In this document: in pieces, positions 1-7,500 of the stretch
Position numbering within the stretch: the first letter of the stretch is position 1
Layout of the letters: every line of letters starts with the position of its first letter
Assembly: GCF_009766005.1 (NCBI RefSeq)
Contig: NZ_LMUK01000018.1
Location: forward strand, 10,261-46,388
DNA from: Bradyrhizobium sp. S69
GTDB lineage: Bacteria; Pseudomonadota; Alphaproteobacteria; Rhizobiales; Xanthobacteraceae
Direction of reading: 5' to 3'
Length of the DNA stretch: 36,128 bases
Position numbers and translations under genes: made by a program
The notes under the pieces: generated by a model
What the model was told of the DNA's origin: nothing
Seen by the model: only the letters and a program-made list of their open reading frames with translations
Databases searched by the model: none

Positions 1-2949
1 GAGAATTGCCGTCCCGCCCACGACAGCGAAGCCGCCGGTATCGCCTACCGCGCCGAGCGTGCCGGAATAAACACCGTCGGCGGCGGTCAAAGTGAGCGTG
101 TTGGCGCCGAGATTGACCTGCCCGGAGGTGGTCAACGAATCCAGCGCCTTGATCGACGTGCCGCCGCTCGCGGCGCTGATATCGAACGTGCCTTCGACTT
201 CGACCCCGGAAGAGTGCGCGATCGCACCTGCGCCGCTGAGTGCCAGGGTGGTGCCAGCATCAACCGTCGTCGCGCCGGTATAGGTGTTAACGCCTGATAG
301 CGTCAAGGTCGGCGTCACGGCCAGACCGGTACTGACCGAGACCTCGAGCGCGCCGGCGCCGGCAATCACGCCGCTGAAGGAGCCGGAATTGACCACCGTG
401 GTGGCACTGGTGCCATTGCTCAGCTTGCCGGCGCCTTGCAGATTGAGGATCGTGGCACTGTTGCCGTTGAAGTCGAGTTGCGCGCCGCCGTCGATCTGCG
501 TGGTGGCGGCATTCGCGGTCAGCGTGCCCAGGCCGCTGTTGCCGCTGCCGGCCTGCAGGATGCCGCCCGCGACTTCGAGTGTCGTCAGCGGCGGCCCAGC
601 CATGATCGTGCTCGGAGCCAACACGATGGTACCGGTATCCGTCGTCGAACCGAATGTCGCGTTACCCCCAATTGATTGAAACGCCCCGGTGAGCGCGGCC
701 GTCGTGCCTGAGGTCGCCGCGATCGTGCCTCCCGGCGTGCCGCCGATCTCGATGGCGTTGGTCAGCGTGCCGGATACCGCCAGTTCGAGCGTGCCGCCGG
801 TGGTGACGCCGATGGCGCTGGTCCCCGCCGCATCAATGATTCCGCCGGTGGCGTGATCGAGCTGCAACGTACCGCCGAAAACCACGGTGCCGCCGGAATA
901 GGTGTTGGCCCCCGCGAGAATCTGTGTCGAGCCACCAGACTTGGCGAGCATCAGCGTGTTGGTGCTGCCGTCGCTGATGGTGCCGGAGAACGTCGCGGTG
1001 ACACCGCTCGCCGCACCGATTGTCAACGTCGCCGCCGAGCTGCCGCCGTTGGTCATGCTGCCCACGCCCGCCAGCGACAGAACCTGCTGGTTAAAACCAC
1101 CGAGGTCGACGGTGCTGGCGGCGTTCACCGTCAGTGCCGAGTTGGCGCTGAACGCATTTGCCGAACCGCCTGCAAGAATGACGGAATTGGTTCCGTCGCC
1201 GATGATGGTGGCGCCTGAATAGGTGTTCGAGCCCGCCACGCCAGGGTTGAAAACAACGGTACCGCCGCCGGTGCTGCTGACAATGTTCAGCGTGCCCGCG
1301 GGAGAACCGGTGCCATTGGTGACGCTACCGGTCCACGTCAGGGTGCCATTGGTGGCATCGAGCGTGCCGCCGGTCGAGTTGATCTGCATGCCATTGCTGA
1401 ACGCGAGGCTGTTGCCCGTCAGTTGCTGCAGCGTGCCGCCATCCAGCGTTAGCGTGCCCGTGCCGATGGAAGACGATGTGTTGGGAGTGGAGTTAGTCGC
1501 CACCACCGTAGTCCCGGTTCCTGAGATCGTGGTGCCCAGCGAAAAGGTATTCTGCCCCGATAACGTCAGTACGCCGCCACCATTGACGACAACCGCGCCC
1601 GGCGTCGTCGGACCGGTCGCATCCGTGATTGTCCCCGAAATGGTCTGCGGCGTACCGGGCGTGGTGGTGAAGGTGGGATCGCCGGCAACCGTAATGGCGT
1701 TGCCAATATTGACACCAATGCCGCTGACAAAGGACAGCGCCGTTCCGGCCGCCATCGACAAGGTGCCAGAGCCCAGCGCAGAGCTGTTGCCAACGGAGAT
1801 CGTACCCGCCGTCAACGTGGTGCCGCCGGAATAGGTGTTGGCGCCGGTCAGCGTGAGCGTGCGGGTGGTATTGACACTGATCGAGCCGGGGCCGCCGGTC
1901 GCATCGCTGATAACGTTGGCAAGCGTCGCGCTGGCACCGTTCACCGGGCCCGGATCGATCGTCAGCGATCCGCTGATACCGATGCCGCCGGTCAGCGTGC
2001 CGGCCGTGGCACCCGACGACAGCGTCAGAAAATTGGTGCCTCCAGTGAACATGATCGCATTGGCGAGGGTTACGCCATCACCGCTCAGGCCGCCGCTGAT
2101 GGTGCCATTGTTGGTGACGGTGAGGTTGGCGCCAACGATGCCAACGCCGCCGGAGCCGTTCGCGCCATTGCTAACACCGCTCACCCCACCGGCGCCGCCG
2201 GCGCCACCACTTAGGAGGCTTCCGGCCCCGACGTTGACTGATCCGCCGGCGAGAAAAACCGCGCCGGCCCCGCCGCTGCCCCCGGCGCCACCAAACCCAT
2301 TTGAGCTCGTCCCGCCGACACCTCCGGCTCCGCCGATCCGCCGAATGGCGTTGATGAGGCTGTAGTCAGCATTAGCAGTGAACGAAAATTGAGCGCCGCC
2401 GGCGCCACCACCGCCGCCGCCGCCGGTGGTCTCGCCGCCGCCGCCAGCGCCACCGGCACTCGCTGTTAAATTGCCAACAGAGGTTACACTTGTAATGTCC
2501 ACCGTAGCGTTGAACCCGCCACCACCGCCACCACCACCGTCTTGGGGATTGGCCCCAGGGGTGCCGGCGCCGCCTGGAGCGGCCAAGGAGGTCGACGCCA
2601 GTCCGCCTGCGGCACCGCCACTACCGGCGCCCCCTGCGCCTGGATTTCCGGCTGGCCCAACCACAACGCCCCCACTGCCACCGCCTCCGCCGCCGCCCCC
2701 ACCAGCTGGATCGAAGATGCCCGCAGTTCCAGCGCCCCCTGGACCGGGTCCTAAATTGTCGGTGCCGCCCTCCCCGCCGGTGCCAAGGCCATTTACACCG
2801 CCGGCTCCGCCCGATCCGCCGTCTGCACGAGCTGGCGTCGCTAGCATCCAGGCTAAGAGAAGCGAGACGACAGGGAGGACCGTGCTACCGAGCAAGGAGC
2901 GGTGGTACCGCCCGTGATGGCTAAGTTCAGCATCTGATCTCAAAGTCAC
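1..2949 (-). CDS. Autotransporter-type surface protein with glycine-rich region and PATR repeats (5' part, runs off left edge)
   Basis: The minus strand is open without a stop from about 3063 to base 1, so only the N-terminal part (about 983 codons) is in view. With a GTG start at 2949 (AAGG about 8 bases upstream) the protein begins with a signal peptide: hydrophobic VLPVVSLLLAWML, then ATPARA before residue 43. Residues 43 to about 265 are glycine and alanine rich (runs of GGAGGAGG and GGGGGGG). After that come threonine/serine/glycine-rich beta-strand repeats with five NTYSGGTT-like motifs, the hallmark of passenger-associated transport repeats in autotransporter passengers. From the family, a C-terminal outer-membrane beta barrel is expected beyond the window, but it is not seen. 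Other possible starts are ATG 3027, giving an extended leader, and TTG 2943. The role is probably adhesion or another surface function; this is inference. Confidence 0.85.
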   Translation of the reverse strand, partial: MTLRSDAELSHHGRYHRSLLGSTVLPVVSLLLAWMLATPARADGGSGGAGGVNGLGTGGEGGTDNLGPGPGGAGTAGIFDPAGGGGGGGGGSGGVVVGPAGNPGAGGAGSGGAAGGLASTSLAAPGGAGTPGANPQDGGGGGGGGFNATVDITSVTSVGNLTASAGGAGGGGETTGGGGGGGAGGAQFSFTANADYSLINAIRRIGGAGGVGGTSSNGFGGAGGSGGAGAVFLAGGSVNVGAGSLLSGGAGGAGGVSGVSNGANGSGGVGIVGANLTVTNNGTISGGLSGDGVTLANAIMFTGGTNFLTLSSGATAGTLTGGIGISGSLTIDPGPVNGASATLANVISDATGGPGSISVNTTRTLTLTGANTYSGGTTLTAGTISVGNSSALGSGTLSMAAGTALSFVSGIGVNIGNAITVAGDPTFTTTPGTPQTISGTITDATGPTTPGAVVVNGGGVLTLSGQNTFSLGTTISGTGTTVVATNSTPNTSSSIGTGTLTLDGGTLQQLTGNSLAFSNGMQINSTGGTLDATNGTLTWTGSVTNGTGSPAGTLNIVSSTGGGTVVFNPGVAGSNTYSGATIIGDGTNSVILAGGSANAFSANSALTVNAASTVDLGGFNQQVLSLAGVGSMTNGGSSAATLTIGAASGVTATFSGTISDGSTNTLMLAKSGGSTQILAGANTYSGGTVVFGGTLQLDHATGGIIDAAGTSAIGVTTGGTLELAVSGTLTNAIEIGGTPGGTIAATSGTTAALTGAFQSIGGNATFGSTTDTGTIVLAPSTIMAGPPLTTLEVAGGILQAGSGNSGLGTLTANAATTQIDGGAQLDFNGNSATILNLQGAGKLSNGTSATTVVNSGSFSGVIAGAGALEVSVSTGLAVTPTLTLSGVNTYTGATTVDAGTTLALSGAGAIAHSSGVEVEGTFDISAASGGTSIKALDSLTTSGQVNLGANTLTLTAADGVYSGTLGAVGDTGGFAVVGGTAIL
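271..1845 (-). repeat. Five PATR (autotransporter beta-strand) repeat motifs
   Basis: On the minus strand the motif (G/V)(A/S/V)NTY(S/T)G(G/A)T recurs at about 1820-1845 (GANTYSGGT), 1533-1563 (SGQNTFSLGTT), 1210-1233 (GSNTYSGAT), 887-910 (GANTYSGGT) and 271-300 (SGVNTYTGAT). The two GANTYSGGT copies are almost identical at DNA level. Spacing is about 300 to 600 bases, with beta-strand-like GTLxLxxG segments between them. This is the known autotransporter-associated beta-strand repeat and is the main evidence for naming the host gene. Confidence 0.8.
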
Positions 2950-3413
2950 TTGTGTGCCTTGCTCGCAGCGGCAATATCGCTGCGCAAATGTCGAAGCCCA
3001 CTCGACCCGGAAAGCAAGCCGCGACATCTTAAAACGGCTCGTTTTATCGCGCCTACCGTGAACTCAGCGTTTCAAGATATTTCCGCCGAATCTCGCATGC
3101 TGTGGCAATGCAGCCACAAGGTTGGCAGCGGCGCGGCGACCCGCTCGCTGGAGCGTAAAACGCATTGCGCAAGTTCAATCGCTACACCGGCACGGCGGCC
3201 GTTTCAGATCCGGTCCGCTGCGGAAGCATCGTCGGATTTGTGGCCTTTGACGAGCTTTCGAACGGCAACGACGTAGGAGCGCGCTGGACCGCACCACCTT
3301 GTTGGCGACCTTCAAGCATGCTCGGAGCAAGCTACGAGCATCAGCCAAACAGGCATCCCTATTGAGGTGCGCTCGAAGTGCTCCGATGCCCAATCGGCCA
3401 GCGGAGCCCTGCT
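2950..3413. other. Intergenic stretch with no supported gene
   Basis: About 460 bases lie between the surface protein start and the GCGTCA motif cluster. Short open frames occur on both strands, but none has a convincing ribosome binding site, domain or codon pattern. The promoter of the surface protein should lie here, since that gene reads leftward from about 2949; no clear -35/-10 pair was identified. Confidence 0.5.
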
Positions 3414-3601
3414 GCGTCACGTGCGTCAAAAATGTTGCGTCACATGACTCAGCGCGTCAATTTTAAATTTGACGCAGCTGACGCACCTCTCCAGGGATGC
3501 AATTCGCTTGGATCGCGTGTTTCGTCAATCGCGAGCCGCTAATTACCCCACCGAAACTGATCCACTGCGTCAAATCATTGGTGACGCGACTCAGCGCGTC
3601 A
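3414..3601. repeat. Cluster of nine GCGTCA/TGACGC motifs (iteron-like)
   Basis: GCGTCA occurs on the plus strand at 3414, 3423, 3437, 3454, 3567 and 3596, and its complement TGACGC at 3470, 3479 and 3582. Two inverted pairs stand out: 3454-3475 (10-base AT-rich spacer) and 3567-3587 (9-base spacer). The longer word gactcagcgcgtcaa is present twice, at 3446 and 3588. Motif density is far above chance. The cluster lies just upstream of a decayed recombinase, so integrase arm sites, an excision-factor site or a repressor array are possible; none can be proven here. Confidence 0.6.
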
Positions 3602-3666
3602 AACTGATTCGGTCGGCTCGTAGGAGGTGCTCAAGCTGCGATACAGCGTTACGGCAACCTCGATAA

Positions 3667-4299
3667 CCTGCAGTATGGTCGGCATCACTGAAGCGCTGGG
3701 AGGCCGCAAACAAGCTCGGATACTGCTCTGTCGGGACAGCCGCGTTGTTGACCTGGGAGTGGTTGCAGCGGCAAGAACACGTCTTCGGCGCCTTCGAAAT
3801 CTCGCACTATCGGCCAAAAGAGCGGCCGAATAGCGTGAAAATCGTGCATCCGAAGAATGGCGAAGAAGCCTGGTGGCCCTTGTTCGACGAAACCGGCGAG
3901 CCCCTTTTCCCCGAATTGATGACGGAGCTCGATGCCATCAAGGAAACGATGGTTTCGGGTTTGGCCTTCCGGCGCGATCATGAGCATCGTAGGTCGCGTG
4001 CGCCGCTTCCATGGATTACGGAACGCAAGGATTTGCGTTATCTCCGAAGTGTCGTAAAAAAGATAGTCGCGGCAGCTGGGCTTCGAAGTGAACTATCATT
4101 TACCTCCTTCCGCCATGGTGGCTTCACCGAAGGTGCCGACAGCGATCTCACAGATGCTGAGTTGCGCGCCGCGGCCCGCCATCGATCCTCACAACAACTG
4201 CCAACCTATGCCAAGCGTACGCGTAGACAGCTTATCTCAGGCACCAAGAAGCGCCGTGTGGAGCGAACAAAAGCGACACTTGGTCGCGTGTTGGATTAA
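3667..4299 (+). pseudogene. Decayed tyrosine recombinase/integrase (C-terminal remnant)
   Basis: The frame from 3667 encodes a protein resembling the catalytic half of a rhizobial tyrosine recombinase: WSASLKRWEAANKLGYC, ALLTWEWLQRQEHVFG, then SFRHGGFTEGADSDLTDAEL, ARHRSS and TYAKRTRRQL. The RH pair, the later His/Arg segment and the terminal Tyr are recognisable, but the first catalytic Arg expected in the WEWLQR region is not evident and the HxxR box reads SFRH. A stop codon at 3664 closes the frame upstream. Related sequence (QRYGN, then a stop) continues in another frame near 3644, so the N-terminal SAM-like domain is lost and the gene is frameshifted. The only starts left are TTG codons at 3745/3748. 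It is probably the relic of an integrated element whose other genes are gone. Confidence 0.7.
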
Positions 4300-4381
4300 T
4301 AACCCAACACGCGTCCTAGACTAGATCATTGATTCAGTTTGCGAGCTCTCCAAGGCTCAGTTGCGCGCTGGGTTAGCCGAG

Positions 4382-4505
4382 CTATTTGCCCGTCTGCATC
4401 AGGAACACGCCGATCCTCACTTCCGGCAGGCCGCTTTTCCGGCCGGTTGATCGTGATCCAGAACGCCTGCCCGCGATTTTCCAATAGGACGCTGTTGTCG
4501 GTCAT
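4382..4505 (-). pseudogene. Enoyl-CoA hydratase remnant with internal deletion and frameshift
   Basis: An ATG at 4505 with a good ribosome binding site (GGGAGAGCAGGG) opens MTDNSVLLENRGQAFWITIN followed by RPEKR, the typical N-terminus of a crotonase-fold enoyl-CoA hydratase. The frame then loses similarity and ends at 4326 after 59 codons. In the next frame, directly after RPEKR, the sequence reads GLPEVRIGVF then LMQTGK and a stop at 4382. GLPEVRIG is the conserved crotonase segment normally found about 100 residues further on. The simplest reading is an internal deletion of roughly 100 codons that also shifted the frame, with the C-terminus lost towards the recombinase remnant. The gene sits 27 bases after the oxidoreductase stop and was probably once the last gene of that operon. 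Confidence 0.65.
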
Positions 4506-4532
4506 GGCCCTGCTCTCCCGCTCAGCGGCGAA

Positions 4533-6641
4533 TTAAGGCGTCGGAATCGCTGGAACGGCCTTCTTGACCCAGACCTTGTTGTCATGGAACGCCGCGCCGC
4601 CGACGGGGGCTACGGCCTCGGCACCGGTCAGCATATTGATGCCGCGCCCGCCGATATGGGTCTTGTTCGGGTGAACCGATTCCGCGATCAACACGCCACG
4701 CCGAACGCCTTCGAACAATTTCGCGATCAGCGTGGTCTCGCCGCGCGGATTACCGAGCGTCACGGCATCGCCCTCGGCGATATCGAGCGACGCAGCGTCG
4801 AGCGGATGGATCATCACGCTCGGTGCGCCCTCGCGGGCCTGCGACGATGGCGTTTCATTGAAGCTGGTGTTGAGGAAGCTGCGCGACGGGCTGGTCGCCA
4901 GCCGGAACGGATGGGCCTCATCGGCCTCCTCGATGGTTGCCCAATGGTCGGGCAGCGTCGGCATCTGATCCCAGGCGCCCATCATGCCAGCATTGCCGAC
5001 CGGCACGTGGGCCCAATCGGCCTTGAAGTGGAATTTCTTGTCGGCATGCGCGAAGCCGTCGAGATAATGCGAGGTGCGGAAGTCCGGCTGCAGATCGCGC
5101 CACTTGTCGGCTTGAAGTTCTTCGATGCTGCCGCGGCCGCTCTTCTTCAAGGTGACGTCGATCAATTCGCGCGCCGACATCTCAAAGCCGGGATGCTCGG
5201 CCTTGAGGCGGCGGGCGAGACCGGCAAACACCTCGTGGTTGGAGCGGCATTCGCCGGGCGGCTCGATCAATTTGGCGCCGACGGAAATATGCTGGTGGCC
5301 GCCACCGTAATAGAGGTCGTCGTGTTCCATGAACATCGTCGCCGGCAGCACCAGGTCCGCCATCTGCGCGGTTTCGGTCATGAACTGCTCATGCACCACC
5401 GTGAACAGGTCGGGACGCGCAAAACCCTGGCGCACCAGCGCCTGCTCCGGCGCCACCGTCATCGGATTGGTGTTCTGGATCAGCATCGCCTTGACCGGCG
5501 GGCCACCCTTCAGCGCCGCCGCGTCGCCGGTCAGGATGCGCCCGATCTTGGACTGGTCGAGCACGCGGATCGACGGATCGATCGCCTCATGGGCTTCGAT
5601 CACCGACTCGTCGAATTTCCAGATCGCGTAATTGTTGAAGAACGCGCCGCCGCCTTCGTGCTGCCAGGCGCCGGTGACCGCGGGAATGCACAGCGCCGCA
5701 TGCATCTGCGCCGCGCCATTGCGGCTGCGGGTAAAACCATAGCCGAGACGAAAGAACGTGCGCTTGGTCTGCCCGACCGCGCGCGCGAACGCCTCGATCT
5801 CCGCCACCGGCACGCCCGAGATCGCGGACGCCCATTCCGGCGTGCGGGTCGCAAGATGCGCCTCGAGCTCGGCGGGGCAATCGGTGTAGCGTTCGAGATA
5901 ATCGCGATCGGCATAGCCTTCGCGGAACAACACATGCATGACGCCGCAGGCGAACGCACCATCGGTGCCGGGGCGCAGCAGGATCTTGATGTCAGCCTGC
6001 TTCATGGTGTCGTTATTGTAGATATCGATCGCCGCGATCTTGGCGCCGCGTTCCTTGCGGGCGCGCGACGCATGCGTCATCACGTTGACCTGGGTGTTGA
6101 CGGGGTTGGTGCCCCAGATCACGACGAGGTCGGAGACGCCCATCTCGCGCGGATCGACCCCGGAAACCCGGCCAGTGCCGGCAGCAAATCCCACCCGCGC
6201 GATGGTCGAACAGATAGTGCCGTAGAAGCGGGAATATTTCTTCACATGGGTCAGACGGTTGATGCCGTCCTTCATGATGAGGCCCATGGTGCCGGCGTAA
6301 TAATAAGGCCACACCGCTTCCGAGCCGAATTCGCGCTCCGCCTGGTCGAAGCGTGCGGCGACCTCGTCCAGCGCGTCGTCCCAGGAGATACGCGCAAACT
6401 TGCCGGAGCCCTTGGGGCCGACCCGGAACTGCGGGTACATCAGCCGATCCGGATGGTGGATCCGCTCGGCATAGCGCGCGACCTTGGCGCAGACCACGCC
6501 GGCCGTATAGGTCTGGGCTTTGGAACCGCGGACACGGCCGATGGTCGATTTATCGATCACCTCGATATCGAGCGCGCAGGCCGACGGGCAATCATGCGGA
6601 CAGGTGGAGTGCCTAATGTCGATCTTGGCGTGCTGGTTCAT
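4533..6641 (-). CDS. Molybdopterin-dependent oxidoreductase, 4Fe-4S type
   Basis: This is a 702-residue catalytic subunit of the DMSO reductase/formate dehydrogenase superfamily. Cys14, Cys18, Cys22 and Cys51 (CPHDCPSAC, then VCAK) form the N-terminal 4Fe-4S site. The central molybdopterin domains follow (DLVVIWGTNPVNTQ near 171; LIQNTNPMTVAPEQ) and the C-terminal MoCo-binding domain contains DAVTLGNPRGE and a late HIGGRGINMLTG segment. Cys144 (GTICS) sits where the Mo-ligating residue is expected. No Tat signal is visible, so it is probably cytoplasmic. The substrate cannot be read from the sequence; related enzymes include formate dehydrogenases and acetylene hydratase-like hydratases. It lies 84 bases after the SDR-like gene in the same minus-strand operon. 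No partner iron-sulfur or membrane subunit is nearby. Confidence 0.9.
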   Translation of the reverse strand: MNQHAKIDIRHSTCPHDCPSACALDIEVIDKSTIGRVRGSKAQTYTAGVVCAKVARYAERIHHPDRLMYPQFRVGPKGSGKFARISWDDALDEVAARFDQAEREFGSEAVWPYYYAGTMGLIMKDGINRLTHVKKYSRFYGTICSTIARVGFAAGTGRVSGVDPREMGVSDLVVIWGTNPVNTQVNVMTHASRARKERGAKIAAIDIYNNDTMKQADIKILLRPGTDGAFACGVMHVLFREGYADRDYLERYTDCPAELEAHLATRTPEWASAISGVPVAEIEAFARAVGQTKRTFFRLGYGFTRSRNGAAQMHAALCIPAVTGAWQHEGGGAFFNNYAIWKFDESVIEAHEAIDPSIRVLDQSKIGRILTGDAAALKGGPPVKAMLIQNTNPMTVAPEQALVRQGFARPDLFTVVHEQFMTETAQMADLVLPATMFMEHDDLYYGGGHQHISVGAKLIEPPGECRSNHEVFAGLARRLKAEHPGFEMSARELIDVTLKKSGRGSIEELQADKWRDLQPDFRTSHYLDGFAHADKKFHFKADWAHVPVGNAGMMGAWDQMPTLPDHWATIEEADEAHPFRLATSPSRSFLNTSFNETPSSQAREGAPSVMIHPLDAASLDIAEGDAVTLGNPRGETTLIAKLFEGVRRGVLIAESVHPNKTHIGGRGINMLTGAEAVAPVGGAAFHDNKVWVKKAVPAIPTP

Positions 6642-6725
6642 GCCACAATAGTTAGCATCAAAACCGAGGACGGCCAGCGCATTTATCCAGCAATCCTGCG
6701 CAAAACTGCGTACGGCGCATGCACC

Positions 6726-7481
6726 CTATGCGCCCAGATAAGCCCCGCCATTGGCGTGGATAGCCTGGCCATTGATGTGGCGCGCGCCGGGGCCGCACAG
6801 GAAGCGCACGGCGGCGGCCACCTGTTCCGGCGTGCCACGCTCGCCGGTGATGGTCTGATGGGTCAGATGATGCGCGGGCTCCGGCGTGTCCCTGGGGCGC
6901 GGCGTGCCGATCAGGCCGGGAACCACGCAATTCACGGTGATGCCGTCGGAAGCCAGATCGTGGGCCAAGGCACGGGTGAAACCGACGATCCCCGCCTTGG
7001 CCGTTACCACATGGGCGCGGTCCCTGGCGCCGGTGTGTGCGCTGAGGCCGCCAATATTGACGATGGTGCCGGCACCGGATCGGCGCAGCGCAGGCAGGCA
7101 GGCCTTCACGCAATGAAAGGTGCCGTCGAGGGTGACATCCATGATCTCACGCCATTCGGCATAGCTCATGTCGGCGAACGCCTTCTCGCGCCGCAGCGCG
7201 GCGTTGTTGACGAGAATATCGATGCGGCCGAAGTGCTTTACGGTCGCATCCGCCATCGCCTGCACAGCGTCCGCATCGGCGACATCGCCGAGATGGACCA
7301 GCGCGTTGCCGCCATGGGCCTCGATCTCGCGCGCGACGGCCTCGGCCTCGGCGCGGTTGCCGCGCACATTGACCACGACGGACGCGCCGCCCTCCGCCAG
7401 CGTCAGCGCGATCGCGCGGCCGATGTTGCGGCCGGCGCCGGTAACGATCGCAACCTTGCCGCCGAATTCCGTGGTGGTCAT
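6726..7481 (-). CDS. SDR-fold protein lacking most catalytic residues
   Basis: This 251-residue protein has the short-chain dehydrogenase/reductase fold: TGAGRNIG at 14-21 for the dinucleotide, a D67-V motif, VNNAA at 91-95, and a C-terminal RFLCGPGARHINGQ region. The ATG at 7481 is preferred over an upstream in-frame ATG at 7553 because GGGAGAGG precedes it and the fold begins at once. Aligned to the classical tetrad, Asn becomes Thr117 (MDVTLDG), Ser becomes Gly145 (VNIGGLS) and Tyr becomes Val158 (RAHVVTAKAG). Only Lys162 remains. A normal SDR proton relay therefore looks impossible; His157 might substitute, or the protein may be a binding or structural partner. It lies 19 bases after the GST-like gene and 84 before the molybdoenzyme, in one operon. 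Confidence 0.85.
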   Translation of the reverse strand: MTTTEFGGKVAIVTGAGRNIGRAIALTLAEGGASVVVNVRGNRAEAEAVAREIEAHGGNALVHLGDVADADAVQAMADATVKHFGRIDILVNNAALRREKAFADMSYAEWREIMDVTLDGTFHCVKACLPALRRSGAGTIVNIGGLSAHTGARDRAHVVTAKAGIVGFTRALAHDLASDGITVNCVVPGLIGTPRPRDTPEPAHHLTHQTITGERGTPEQVAAAVRFLCGPGARHINGQAIHANGGAYLGA

Positions 7482-7500
7482 GTATCCTCTCCCGTTCCTG

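Noticed and set aside
2426..2917. Proline-rich plus-strand frame resembling a structural protein
   Set aside because: It is the complement of the glycine-rich region of the surface protein; PPPPP is simply GGGGG read from the other strand.
2950..3429. Several small frames of 65-110 codons on both strands
   Set aside because: No ribosome binding site, homology or conserved composition was recognised.
3414..3601. CRISPR array at the repeated motif cluster
   Set aside because: Repeats are only 6-15 bases, occur in both orientations and have irregular spacing; no cas genes are present.
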